In this document: in pieces, positions 13,001-23,300 of the stretch | Position numbering within the stretch: the first letter of the stretch is position 1 | Layout: each line of letters begins with the position of its first letter | Assembly: GCA_032173965.1 (NCBI GenBank) | Contig: CM063292.1 | Coordinates: 2,184,001-2,248,000, forward strand | From: Sitta carolinensis | Taxonomy: Eukaryota; Chordata; Aves; Passeriformes; Sittidae | Direction of reading: 5' to 3' | Length of the DNA stretch: 64,000 nt | The notes under the pieces: model-generated | Told to the model about the DNA's origin: nothing | What the model saw: the letters and a program-made list of their open reading frames with translations, nothing else | Database searches by the model: none | Position numbers and translations under genes: made by a program

Positions 13001-16000
13001 CTATTCCTATTTTCCAGACCTATATGTGGAGTGGCTGGAATCCAGTCTTCCCAGAACCACGTGCAGCACTCTGCTGCTGCTCCCGTGTCTCTGCCCCACT
13101 GCTCCCACTCCGGAGGCGCCGGCTCCTCGCTGGGCTATCGCTCCCAGCTGGAAACCTCCTCCCCAGCCATGCTGATGTCTTCCAGCCCTCAGAACCCTCA
13201 GCCACAGGAGCAAAATGGCATCCTGGACTGGCTCAGGAAGCTACGCTTGCACAAATATTACCCTGTCTTCAAACAGCTCACCATGGAAAAGGTAGGGCAG
13301 GAAATGGGGAGGGGCAGGGGGAAAGCAGGCAGCTTGGAAATTCTGCCCGTGTTCTCCAGGCTGGGAACATCTGCACCCAGGCTCACCCGAGGGTCTGGCA
13401 CGTGCTGGGGAGGGTTTCACTTTCTGAAAGCAAGAAGGAGTTGATGGAAACCTTCTTGCTGTTTTCACTCTGTGTTCTGACCAACAGCTGCTGCTTCTTC
13501 CCAGGCTTCCTCGTGGAGATCCAGCTTGGAGCTTTGCTTGGCTCCCTGCAGACTGCAGGAGATCCTAAATATCAGAATATTTAGGATATTTAAATATCAG
13601 ATCCTAAATATCCCTTTGTGTGCAGCACATACCTAAATATATTGATTTCTCTTGGTTGATTTTTCTCCCAAAATATTTGGTTATCCTCGTTTTAAGAAAT
13701 AGATTTTCAGAGTATTGTGGCATGAGTGAGTGAGGTGGATGAAATTCAGTGCAGAAATTCCTGTGGAAAACAATAATCTCTCATGGCTTTGCATTGTCAG
13801 AATCCCAGAGAACTTCTCCCAGGCTTCCTCGTGGAGATCCAGCTTGGAGATCCTAAATATCAGATATCCCTTTGTGTGCAGCACATACCTAAATATGTTC
13901 ATTTCTCTTGATTTTTTTTGCTTCTTGGTTGATTTTTTCTCCCAAAATATTTGCTTATCCTCTTTTTAAGAAATAGATTTTCAGAGTATTGTGGCATGAG
14001 TGAGTGAGGTGGATGAAATTCAGTGCAGAAATTCCTGTGGAAAAAATCACCTCTCATGGCTTTGCATTGTCAGAGTCCCAGAGAACACCTGTGGGTGCTG
14101 GATTTTGTCTAAACAGGATTTTATCCCAGCTCCTTGTTTCCCTTGTCCTTTGTCTTTTGGCCTGGAACGCCCTCCAGTGGAGGGAGGCCTTGGGCTGAGC
14201 TTTGTGCTGGTTATGGAATATTTTATGGATTTAATTTCAGTCTCCTACCAGAGTCTTCTGATTTAATTTTCTTCATTATAAGAAGGGAAATATACTGGTT
14301 TGGTTTTTTTTTTTTTTTCTTTAATAAACTCTATATTCCAGTATATTTAAAAAAAACCAAATATTATTATGCATACTTCACTGGCTTTCATTTTAATTAC
14401 ATTATAATATAAATCTATCTATCTCTGTATTTTATTATTAAATTTACTATTGGTGTGTATTTCCCACTGCTCTTCTGTGGTAAATGACACACTGGGAAAG
14501 CTGGAGTGATTTTCTAAGATCCTTAAATTCATTGATAGCACCAAGTTCTATTTTAATTTAATTCTATTTTAATATGTACCTGAGTTATTTCAGCTTTATT
14601 GTAACTGGTTAATACAAGCACATTCCTAATTAATTTAAATCTGCAGGTGTTCTTTCTTTCATGCCAGTCCTCTACACTTTTCCTTTTACACTATAATTGA
14701 AAACTGGAGTAGAGAGTTTCTTTAAATTTAAAAATGGGTTTAAAGTTGGCTTTTGGAATTGCTCACTGAAAACGGGAATAAGAATATTCCTGGTTATAAA
14801 ACTAAACGTATTTTTTCCTTCCAAGTTTTTGAGTCTTACTGAGGAAGATCTGAATAAATTTGAGTCCCTTACCATGGGAGCAAAGAAGAAGCTCAAGACC
14901 CAACTAGAGCTGGAGAAGTAAGTGAGGGCTGGGGGAACTTTTTTTTTAGGGTCAAAAAATGCAAATTTTACAGTGGTTTTTGCTTCCCAGACCACAAACC
15001 TACCACGTAGATGTGGATGATTATTATCTCTGTTACTAAACAATATTTAATACTTTCTGGTTTCCTGCTGCCTGATCAGGGCTGTGATAAGGATACCAAA
15101 GTTTTAAATCTACAAAATACACATATTGTGTTTAGGTGTTTTTAAACTTATGTCACAGTTACTGCAAAGGTTTTGGGCTTCCCATCCACTTGCCATTGAT
15201 GGGAGCTGTTGGGTTTGCAAGCCCAGGGGATGCACTCCCCAGGTCAGGCCTTTTTTTTCCTAGGAAGTGACAAATTTTTGGCTCCAATCCATGTGGCTGG
15301 AGCACAACTCCTTCAGGAGCTCAAAAATTGTCCCATGGTGACCCCAGGCAGCTGTGACAGCCCTCGGGGGACACTGACTGTCCTGGGGTTTACAGCTCCA
15401 ATTACAGGGAAGTGTTTATTCTGCACCTACTGCTTTTCCTTAAAAAGCAATTAGAAATCCAAATCTGTGCCCATTTGTCAGAGCTCCTTGGCAGCGTTTT
15501 TTCAGCAGTCTCAGTTTTTCCAGAGTTTGTTTGGAAAAGGAAAGCTTGGGACTGTGTTTGTTTTCTCTTTGGGTTTGGTGTGCAGGGCTGGCTTTGGGAT
15601 GTGCTGACATAATGTGTGATAGGGTTTTAGAGTTTAGTCAGGGTTTGGTGATGTTGTACCCTGGACAAATAAGAGCACAGTGCTGTAATCAGATGGCAAA
15701 CAGTCCAACCCCCAACTGCTGGCAGTTATGGTCAGCACTGATGTGATTTCCAAGTGTTTCCATTTGAAAGGAGCACAGCATCAGTGGCTTGTTCAACGGG
15801 CTTTGTGTGCTCTGTGTTCATTCAGAAACAGATTTACTCGTGGGTGTGTTTTAGCCGGTTTCTGTCTCTCCATGCTTCTCTCCATCACCCCGCAGGGAGA
15901 AATCAGAGAAACGGTGCCTAAACCCCTCCACACCCTCCTCAGTGACCAGCAGTGGGGTGGCCAGGGTTCCCCCCACCTCCCACGTGGGGCCCATCCAGAG

Positions 16001-19000
16001 CATGCGGGGCAGCCACGCCGCAGGTAAGGGAGCAGGGAGCGTGCTGAGCTGCGCCTGCTCGGGGAACAGCAGCCGCGCTGCTTCTCCCCAGCTCTGCCTT
16101 CCAAGAGCCTGAACAGGGAGCAAGCCAGCACTCTGATTTCAGCGATTATTCGGGGCGGGAAAAAGTGATTTTCCCCGTGGTTCTGGCTGGGCTGTTCCCC
16201 CCGGGATGTATCCCTGTAAATCCGAGCGTGGCCGTGCTCTCCTGAGGCGCTGCCAGCGTCACCTGCGTGTCCCCTGTCCCTGCAGAGCTGCGAGTGGACG
16301 TGGACCAGCCAGCCCACCCCCTGCCCAGGGAGGGCAGCTCCTCTGAGTACTCCAGCTCCAGCTCCAGCCCCATGGGCATCCAGGCACGGGAGGAGAGCTC
16401 GGACAGCGCCGAGGAGAACGAGAGACGTAAGCAGAGCCCCCCAGCCGCGCCGCGTGCCCTGCCCGGCGCCGTGCTCACAGCTCCTCTCTCCCCAGGCCTG
16501 GAGCTCCACCTGGACACCTCGGACAAGGAGAAGCCTGTGATGCTGCTGAACCATTTCCCCTCGAGCTCTGCCAGGCCCACGGCGCAGGTGCTGCCCGTGC
16601 AGAACGAGGGCGGCTCGGGCGCCGCCGGCCACCACGCGCTGCCCATGCAGATGCTGTCCCCGAGCCCCTCGCACATCCCCCCCATGCGCATGCTGGGCTC
16701 CGTGCACAAACCAGAGCGTGGCTCTGCAGACATGAAGCTGCTCTCGTCCTCCGTGCACTCCCTCTTGTCTTTGGAGGAAAGGAATAAAGTGTCTCCCGGC
16801 TCCAGGGGCAGCATCAAGATGGAAAAGGGCTTTGGGAACGCCGTGGTGGATGTCATGGCCGCCTCCTCTCCGCACCAACCCTTGCAGGTGCTGTCGGGGG
16901 GGGCCGAGAGCAGCTCCCCCACGTCCACCATGAACTTTGGGCCACGGACCAAAGTGGTCCACGCTTCCACTCTGGACAGAGTGATGAAACCAGCCCAGCA
17001 GCCAGGACTCATCGTGGAGACGAGCACTGCTGCCACGGTGACGTCCAGCACTGTCTTCCACGTGGCTCGTCCGCCCATCAAACTCCTGGTGTCGTCGTCT
17101 CTTCCCACTGACTCCGCCATGGCCGGACAGACTTCCTGCTCCAGTAATATGCAAATAACGGTGTCCCCTGCAATAATCAACCCCCGGACTGCTCTCTACA
17201 CAGCCAACACCAAAGTTGCCTTTTCTGCCATGAGCAGCGTGCCCGTGGCGCCCATGCAGGGCAGCTTCTGCGCCAACAGCAACGCGGCCTCCTCCAGCAG
17301 CCACCCCTCGCCGTCCTTCACCACCATGGCCAACCTGCCCAGCTGCCCCGCGCCCAGCTCCAGCCCCACGCTCTCCTCCGGCGCCGACAACAACTTCTAC
17401 AGCAGCAGCAGCAGCGGCAGCAGCGGCGGCGGCAGCGGCGGCGGCGGCGGCGGCTCGGCCGGCAGCGTGCCCGTCCCCAACCAGAACCATCACCACCACC
17501 ACCACCAGCAGGCGCCGCCGCAGCCGCCCGGCTGCATGGTGTGCAGCTCCTGCGGCTGCAGCGGCAACTGCGGCTCCAGCGGCATGACCGTCAGCTACGC
17601 CAACTATTTCCAGCACCCCTTTTCAGGACCTTCCATGTTTACTTTCCCTTTCCTGCCTTTCAACCCCCTGTGTAGCAACGGCTACATCAACACGCAGCAG
17701 TACAACAGCAGCACCACGTTCCCCGTGGTGCACACAGCCTACAACAGCGGCTTGGCCCCCGACTCGGTCATGGCCAGCCAGTCCACCTTCGCAGTGCCCC
17801 CCATGCAGAACTTTATGGCGGGCACGGCCGGGGTGTACCAGGCCCAGGGAATGATGGGCAACGGCAACGGGGCAAGCCACAAAAAAAACGGGAACCTCTC
17901 CTGTTACAACTGCGGGGCCAGCGGGCACAGAGCTCAGGACTGCAAACAGCCACCCATGGATTTTAATCGGCAAGGTAAAGGCTGGGGGGGGCCCGGGGGC
18001 CCGCCCCTGCTCTGCTGGCATCTCGGGATCTCTGCCTGGGAGAAATATTTGATTAAAGCTTGATGGTGTGAGCTGTTGGCAAACTTTAGGCAGCTCCATC
18101 AGGAGGAGGGCTCAGGTGTGCTCTGGGGGGTTGGCACTGGTTTTTAGGGAGAGGAGGGAGCTGCTGTGGACAGGTTGCAGCAGAATCGCTGCTGCTGCTT
18201 CTGCACTGTCAGCCAGGTCAGCTTTGGTCATTGTTGCAAGTTCTCCCGGAATTTTAAAAACTGAAATCTCTGTTCCTCTTCCCTTCCTGCCCAACACAAT
18301 AACCTCAATGAAGAAATGCTGTTCAAACCCTCCTGGAGGTCCTGTTTGCTGCTGTAATTATTTTATAGGATACATTGCTTACACACTTACAGCACAGGCT
18401 TCTCTAGGAGAATCCTTAATTCCAGGCAGGAAACGGCTAAAAGAGAAATACTGCATTACCAAGAGCACTTTTTAGTCCCGTTTTTCTTTTTTTATTTTGA
18501 TTGTCTTTTTTTTTTGAGGTAATCTGAGTGTGGTGTGGGTTAAAAAATGAAAGACAAATTCTGAAGGGCACTGAGGCTCCATTTGACATCGTGCCTTGCC
18601 TGTAGCCTTTACCTGGATTCATTTTTGTGCGGTCTCAACAGTTTGAACACCATAAATTAACAAGTGTCAGGTGTTGGGCAGCAGTTTACAGCAGGAAAAA
18701 GATAAATACCGAGTGGAATTCCTGTGGCAAATGTTTTGGTAGTGGCCAGGGGGAAGCAGAGCCGCTGCCTCATCAGTCCTGAGTGGGAGAACTTCAGAAA
18801 CACAGCAGACTCTGATGTCTTTTAAAGTTGGGTTTCATTTCATTAATTTAATGAATTAATTAATTCCCATTTAAATTTTTCACAAGGGCATGGCCTGACA
18901 GGACAAGAGGGAATGGCTTTAAGCTGGAGGAGGGCAGGGTTAGATGGGATATTGGGAGGAAACTCTTCCCTGGGAGGGTGGCACAGGGTGCCCAGAGCAG

Positions 19001-19321
19001 CTGGGGCTGCCCCTGGATCCCTGGCAGTGCCCAGGGCCAGGCTGGATGGGGCTGGGAGCCCCCTGGGCTAATGGAAGGTGTTTGGGATGGAAGTGGATGA
19101 GCTTTAAGCTCCTTTCCCCCCCAAACCATCGTGGCATTCTGCGATTCCACCAAACCAAGTCGTGGCAGCCCCAAACCAAGCGAGCGCGGGGAGGGAGCAG
19201 CAGGCAGGGGTGGGAGCTGGGGGAGGTGACTCTGTGTAACCCCTGTGTCCCTGTCCCTGTCCCAGGTACCTTCAGGCTCAAGTACGCCCCTCCCTCTGAA
19301 AGCCTGGACTCCACAGACTGA
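7001..19321 (+). CDS. ZCCHC14: ZCCHC14, zinc finger CCHC domain-containing protein 14 (C-terminal part; 5' exons outside window)
   Basis: Eleven coding exons: 7001-7073, 10053-10124, 10340-10449, 12304-12398, 12478-12532, 13018-13291, 14826-14917, 15896-16023, 16286-16426, 16496-17974 and 19266-19321. All introns are GT-AG and all phases match except at the first exon, which lacks one base. About 857 codons are present. In order they give a conserved 'VLWSDSS' to 'LSQLYPEENLEKF' region, a SAM domain (NGILDWLRKLRLHKYYPVF through KKKLKTQLELEK), a long Ser-rich region with Gly/Ser and His tracts, and a CCHC knuckle CYNCGASGHRAQDC. The C-terminus is ESLDSTD. In mammals the protein recruits the TENT4A/B poly(A) polymerases, and its SAM domain binds a CNGGN RNA pentaloop, which protects mRNA tails. 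Assignment rests on long matches to the remembered human protein. The gene is convergent with MAP1LC3B. Confidence 0.95.
7103..7172 (+). mobile_element. CR1 LINE 3' terminus
   Basis: It carries the typical avian CR1 tail: 'GGTGGACTCTGATCCTGGAG', 'GTCTCTTCCAACCTTA', then an ATTCTGTGATTCTCTGATAA microsatellite end. It lies 30 bp downstream of a ZCCHC14 splice donor. Confidence 0.8.
7173..10052. other. ZCCHC14 intron with AT-rich, possibly LTR-derived block
   Basis: This is non-coding intron. About 7830-8260 is AT-rich with several AATAAA motifs and could be an eroded LTR, but I cannot show a second copy. A 57-bp tandem duplication closes that block. The rest shows only A/T runs. Confidence 0.6.
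8144..8257. repeat. Tandem duplication, 57-bp unit x2
   Basis: The segment starting AATAAACATCTAAGTCCAAA at 8144 recurs at 8201 with a few substitutions. Both units end in A-rich sequence. Confidence 0.9.
10053..10124 (+). CDS. ZCCHC14: ZCCHC14 coding exon b
   Basis: 72 nt, phase 0 to 0. It encodes VLWSDSSVTLVTKSSAEV and TEFISK, closely matching mammalian ZCCHC14. The acceptor is CCCCAAG and the donor GTAAAG. Confidence 0.95.
10340..10449 (+). CDS. ZCCHC14: ZCCHC14 coding exon c
   Basis: 110 nt, ends in phase 2. It encodes LSQLYPEENLEKFIPCLAG and then ADSFYLERNHLDLESDL. The donor is the weak GTGGGG. Confidence 0.95.
11625..11890 (-). mobile_element. CR1 LINE 3' fragment (reverse)
   Basis: Read on the minus strand it has the CR1 3'-UTR order, including CCCTGGGAGGGTGGGCAGG and GGATCCCTGGGATGCCC. 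On the plus strand it appears as GCAGCCACAGCTTCTCGGGG. It lies in a ZCCHC14 intron. Several short open frames here are shadows. Confidence 0.75.
12304..12398 (+). CDS. ZCCHC14: ZCCHC14 coding exon d
   Basis: 95 nt, enters phase 2, leaves phase 1. It encodes YLAPFPSHVVKNDHVRKFF and STSSPSQQLQSS, as in mammals. Confidence 0.95.
12478..12532 (+). CDS. ZCCHC14: ZCCHC14 coding exon e
   Basis: 55 nt after a 79-bp intron. It encodes NPGNPSLYKVGTTLGTSGR across its junctions. Confidence 0.93.
13018..13291 (+). CDS. ZCCHC14: ZCCHC14 coding exon f (start of SAM domain)
   Basis: 274 nt. It begins PICGVAGIQSSQ, passes through a Ser/Pro-rich linker, and ends with the first SAM helices NGILDWLRKLRLHKYYPVF-KQLTMEK. 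It leaves in phase 0. The SAM domain in the mammalian protein contacts the RNA pentaloop. Confidence 0.95.
13501..14090 (+). repeat. Tandem segmental duplication, about 318-bp unit x2
   Basis: The block beginning CCAGGCTTCCTCGTGGAGAT at 13501 recurs at 13819, with the same order of landmarks (TTTGTGTGCAGCACATACC; TTTTCAGAGTATTGTGGCAT; GCAGAAATTCCTGTGGAAAA). It lies in the ZCCHC14 intron that splits the SAM domain. Copy 1 has an extra AT-rich palindromic segment. Confidence 0.9.
13563..13586. repeat. Perfect hairpin within duplicated unit
   Basis: TCCTAAATAT, CAGA, ATATTTAGGA: a 10-bp stem with a 4-nt loop. It is present in copy 1 of the 318-bp duplication and absent from copy 2, so it is an indel difference between the copies. 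Confidence 0.85.
14826..14917 (+). CDS. ZCCHC14: ZCCHC14 coding exon g (end of SAM domain)
   Basis: 92 nt, phase 0 to 2. It encodes FLSLTEEDLNKFESLTMGA then KKKLKTQLELEK, completing the SAM fold. It is nearly invariant relative to mammals. Confidence 0.97.
15896..16023 (+). CDS. ZCCHC14: ZCCHC14 coding exon h
   Basis: 128 nt. It encodes EKSEKRCLNPSTPSSVTSSG then VARVPPTSHVGPIQSMRGSH-AA. It leaves in phase 1. Confidence 0.95.
16286..16426 (+). CDS. ZCCHC14: ZCCHC14 coding exon i
   Basis: 141 nt. It encodes ELRVDVDQPAHPLPREGSSS, a Ser tract, and EESSDSAEENERR. The donor GTAAGC opens a 69-bp intron with no in-frame stop. Confidence 0.95.
16496..17974 (+). CDS. ZCCHC14: ZCCHC14 large coding exon j (low-complexity region and CCHC knuckle)
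   Basis: 1479 nt, phase 1 to 1. It includes LHLDTSDKEKPVMLLNHF, HKPERGSADMKLLSSSVHSL, INPRTALYTANTKVAFSAMS and a Ser/Gly-rich run near 17401-17466. A six-His tract follows near 17490-17507, then a Cys-rich CMVCSSCGCSGNCGSSG, YANYFQHPFSGPSMF, and finally the C-x2-C-x4-H-x4-C knuckle at 17902-17943. The long open frame opposite this exon on the minus strand is a GC-rich shadow. Confidence 0.97.
17975..19265. other. Last ZCCHC14 intron
   Basis: This 1291-bp GT-AG intron contains a CR1 fragment at 18885-19155 that ends about 110 bp before the final acceptor. No other feature is seen. Confidence 0.85.
18885..19155 (+). mobile_element. CR1 LINE 3' fragment
   Basis: Classic CR1 3' end in the sense direction: GGTTAGATGGGATATTGGGA, TTCCCTGGGAGGGTGGCACA, GGGGCTGCCCCTGGATCCCT, and a terminal AAACCATCGTGGCATTCTG. 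Confidence 0.88.
19266..19321 (+). CDS. ZCCHC14: ZCCHC14 terminal coding exon k
   Basis: 56 nt. It encodes (G)TFRLKYAPPSESLDSTD and then TGA at 19319-19321. The C-terminus is the same as in mammals apart from A to S. Confidence 0.97.
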
Positions 19322-20161
19322 GCTTGGCCCCGCTGGCCCCACGATGCTGTAAAGCCATGGAGAGCGACGGAGATCGAACCCCACAACTGACACGTCCAGT
19401 TGCTGTTAAGCTTAATGTATTTTTTAATCCAAAGGTGCTTTACTTTATTAGACTAGGTAGAAAATCTAGCTTAGGGGTGCAGCCAACCCAGTTTTGATTG
19501 CCAAATTCAAGCTTTGTTGTTGGAACTCCTGACTCCTGGACGGATGGATGGATGGATGGATGGTGGAGCTGGCCAGCTGCAGTTCCTGCTGGAAGTACAA
19601 CACCCCCTGTACTTTTTTGGCTGGAGAACGTTGCCACAATTGGACTTTTCCAAGGTGAAAGGCCTGACTCCAGGGCAGCTCTGTTCTGAAGGGGAAGGTA
19701 GGAGTGGCCAGAAGGACTTTGGCACCCCTGGGCTAGGTAAAATGTCTACTTTTTTTCAAAAGTGATCAGGCACTAATCTCTGGGATTTTTAAGGATTGCA
19801 CTACAGAAGAATGTAAAACTCTTCAAGCTTTCTGCACTTTTAGCAGACAGTGTCACTCTGAGACCAGTGCAAGAGGCAAAGAAGTTCCAACCTTTACATA
19901 TTGGCACCAGCAGGCTTACGGGACTTAATTCCACAATAAAAATCCTAAAAAGTCTCTTTTTTCCCTTCCAAAAGAACACACAGTTTCGGTTCCTTCTGGA
20001 AACAAACTCGTGCTTCATTGTCTCACCTATTACTAGCTAGTGCTGGCTTCCCAGCACTGGAATAAACTTAGTTTCCAAGGGTCCAAGTCCCAGAGACTCT
20101 AGAGTCATAAAGGCTTCAAGGATATTTTCCTGTAATACACAAAACCTTTACGTCCTGTTAC

Positions 20162-20169
20162 TGTATATA
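20162..20169 (+). promoter_or_regulatory. Pumilio response element candidate
   Basis: TGTATATA matches the UGUANAUA consensus in the sense strand of the 3'UTR. Confidence 0.45.
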
Positions 20170-20832
20170 GGTCTCTTTCACAGAAACCTTATTATTCTGC
20201 TTTTGTAAATGAATTTTAAACCATCCTATTAAAAAAGAAAAAAAAAAATCAAACCAAGAACTCTGGCAGCAGAGTTGATAAGCTTTTGCTTTACTTTATA
20301 TAAAATACCCTTTGGCTCCTACCCCAGGATTCAGGAGTGGTGGGAGTCAAACATGTAAAAGGTAGTAAAAAACTTCATTATTATCAAGACTTGGAAGGAT
20401 TTCTTGTCGGCTTCCTTCGTTGCAGTAGGTTGTAGATGAGTAGCTTTGGTGTTAACTACTTAGTCCATCATTTGTGGGTGACAAATCTAAATTAGGATTC
20501 GAGAGGAAGCCAAACCCATCTCGAACTGCTAATTTGAAACACTTTGGTCCTGTCTGGTTGAAAGAAGATCCTAATCCTCATGGCTCCACCCCCAACACCC
20601 CCCCGGGAATTTGATGGCATTAAAAGGGTGAGGCCTCCTCTGTCAAAGTGTCTGACAGAGAGATATTTGCATCCTGTAATTTGGGAGACACCTGGAAAGT
20701 CTGAAGCCTTGTTTACACTTGGAGGTGTTCCTTCCAGCAGGCTGAATCCATAGGATTTGGAGTGACTTGGGAAGTGCTGTGGGAGCAGGAGGAGGCTCTG
20801 GAGCTGAGCAGAGCTGGCCCCAGGAGCAGCTC

Positions 20833-20886
20833 AGGACAGGAACGTTCTGGGCTCTCCCCAGGACAGGAACGTTCTGGGCTCTCCCC
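20833..20886 (+). repeat. 27-bp tandem duplication x2
   Basis: The two exact units starting AGGACAGGAACGTTCTGGGC each contain the palindrome GAACGTTC. They lie in the ZCCHC14 3'UTR. Confidence 0.95.
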
Positions 20887-21329
20887 GTGTCCCTGCCTCT
20901 CCCAGGGCAGTCTCAGCCTCGAGGGATCATCAGGAATTTGGGAGGGCAGACCCAAACTTGGCCCGGGGAGGGATCCACAATCTGAATTTGCAGAAGGGTC
21001 GGTTCAAAGCAACAAACAAACAAAAAAAGCTCCTTTTTTATTGCTATGCAATAAGAACCCCTTGATCTGTGTAAGCCCAGCCCAGCTCCCCTCGGCTCTG
21101 CCCGCGCTCGAGGACGTTCCTGTGTTCCCATGAACAACCTTCAGAGCTACAACACTAAAGGGATGAAAACTGACAATGCAATTTACTTTGCCTTAATGAG
21201 CTCGAGACAATGGTAGGAACAGTCTGTCCCACTGCATCATGCCCAAGGAAAACGTGCAGTTCCATGTTTACTATTTGCAGCTTTGAGGGTCTCTCCAGTG
21301 GCCTGGAACATGTGCTGAAAGCCAAACTT

Positions 21330-21331
<2 letters not shown>

Positions 21332-21362
<31 letters not shown>

Positions 21363-21386
21363 GTTGTTGTTGTTGTTGTTATTATT
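21332..21386. repeat. (ATT)n(GTT)n compound microsatellite
   Basis: Ten or more ATT triplets run into GTT triplets and then a T-run, within the ZCCHC14 3'UTR. The long Ile/Leu/Asn runs in translations are shadows. Confidence 0.95.
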
Positions 21387-23125
21387 TTTTTCACTTTTTT
21401 TAAACAATATTTTAAAATTGTATTTAAAGAAACTGTATTTCAACACACGTGTGAGTGTTCAAAACTCTCAACAGCAAAAAAACAGCAGCAGAAAAAAAAA
21501 AAAAAAAAAGAGTCATTTCTGTACCAGTTGTGTTTTGTTTCACTGCCCAAGGCTGGGCACAGTCGTGTCTGATCTTTATCACAGAAAAAAAAAAATCATA
21601 TCAAAAGGACTGTAAAACTGAACTTCTGTCCAGCAAATTGTTTCATTCCTTTCTCCAGCGCTTTCTTTAGGATCCTCTTCCTGTGTGTAGGTTAAGACTG
21701 ATGTTTCCAGCACACTTTCATTCCTTTCTTTGGGATTGTTTCCTGTGTGTCACGTTCAGGCTGATGCTCCTCCGAGTGGCTCCTGGCTGTGTTTGGGGCT
21801 GGGGCTGGAGTGAAATCCAATCCAGAAGGACCTGGATGCAACCCGAGTGTCCCAGAGGAGAATGAGCTGAGGCAGCAGCACCCCCAGAGCCTCCCCAGCC
21901 CCAGAGAGCTGGGTTCCCAGCAGCCACTGAGCACCCTCCACTGCACCCACCACACCCAAAGTTGGTAAGTCCCAACAGAGCACCTTAATTCCACTCAGTT
22001 ATCCTTAATCTCTTCTTAAAAGGCACAAATCCATCTTTTTACCCCTAAAAAAAAGCAAGGTAGCTTGGGTTGGAATAGGAGAGTTCCAGCTGCCCTGCCT
22101 GAAGGCAGCAGTTCTTAAACCCTATTTTTGTACATTGAATGATGGGAGATTTCAAAGGATGTTATTTATTGTCCTGTGAGTATAAAAAGAATTAGTTCTC
22201 CAGATGGATTTCAGTGTGGAATGGGAATGATTTTTCAGTGTAAGAGGGAAGGGAATCCCCAGTCATGTCCCTGCAGGGGCATGGAGAAGCAGCAAGGAGC
22301 CTTTCCCAGGGGAGGCAGCAGCAGCTGGTGCAGTTCCAGCTGCATTTTCCATTTGATGCTGGAAAGACTCGAAATAGGATGGGATTTCCAGCAAACTCCT
22401 CCTCACCCTGCAAATTAAGCATTAATAAATATTCTGGGCTCGACCCCAGTGGGGAGAGCAGAGAGGGAGGAGAGGGAATGGAGATCTGATCAGAGGGTTG
22501 CACCCCACTTTTATTAAAAACTACATTTGAACCCTTTAGTAAAGTTTATCAAAACCGGTGTTTATTCAAACCGGCTCTGTCACACTCAGCTTTTTGTGAA
22601 ACCTTTTCATTAAACCTTGGCCACTTAAGCACCAGACTTCCCAAAGTCACAATCCAGCAGCAGCAGGCCTTGGCCATTGCCCCAAATCCCAGTTCCTGCT
22701 GGGCAGAGCAGAGCTCCTGCCAAAATCCAGCAGAGGGGATGCTCAGAGCACCAGCTTTGGGCTGCTCTGGGCCACCTGGGAATGGAATAACAGGGGCAAA
22801 TCTGGACAAAAATCCCCCTCATGGAACGTTTGGCAGAGTAGGAATCACTTGGGCTGGTTGAGGCCCCACAGCTCTTGTAATAAACCCTTGGAATTACCCA
22901 TTTGTTCCCTGAAATTTTCCTGATGTACGCAAGAACTGTGTTGGTACTGAAGCAGAAAGCAAATCCTGTGTGTTTTCAAGTGCAGATTAACAGCTTCTCT
23001 TCTTGGACATAACTTTCCATTAGGAATGAAGGAAATTCCTGCTCCATTTGAGCCATTTCTTTTACTTCGATCACTTCTAGTATTACAAATTCTGCATGTA
23101 ACTTTATAAATATTTTAAATAGTTT

Positions 23126-23133
23126 TGTAAATA
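23126..23133 (+). promoter_or_regulatory. Pumilio response element candidate near 3' end
   Basis: TGTAAATA lies about 150 nt before the poly(A) signal, in AU-rich sequence typical of regulated 3' ends. Confidence 0.5.
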
Positions 23134-23274
23134 TTTAATATTCAGCTAATTTGATTTTGAATTGTAAATGTCAAGTATTCTGGTATTGGGATTTTTATGT
23201 TTTATTATACTTTGTTAAAAGTTAAATTGTACATTTTTAGAATGTTTTTATCTGAGTAAATTTAATGTATGGAA

Positions 23275-23280
23275 AATAAA
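23275..23280 (+). terminator. ZCCHC14: ZCCHC14 poly(A) signal
   Basis: Canonical AATAAA after an AU-rich block. The following sequence becomes T/G-rich (TTGCTCTTGGCTTTCATTT), as expected of a downstream element. Cleavage is expected near 23295-23300. Confidence 0.75.
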
Positions 23281-23300
23281 GAGTTAAACAGAGTCCCTTG

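Larger units (their letters stand above)
19322..23300 (+). other. ZCCHC14: ZCCHC14 3'UTR
   Basis: About 4 kb between the stop codon and the AATAAA at 23275, with no spliced coding sequence. It contains a TGGA tetranucleotide run (19545-19564), a 27-bp duplication, an ATT/GTT triplet tract, A-runs and two Pumilio-type octamers. It is AT-rich towards the end. Its length is like that of the mammalian 3'UTR. Confidence 0.75.

Noticed and set aside
15793..17616. 607-residue minus-strand open frame
   Set aside because: It is antisense to the GC-rich ZCCHC14 exons h to j, consists of Ala/Gly/His-rich low complexity, and crosses the real introns without any splice logic.
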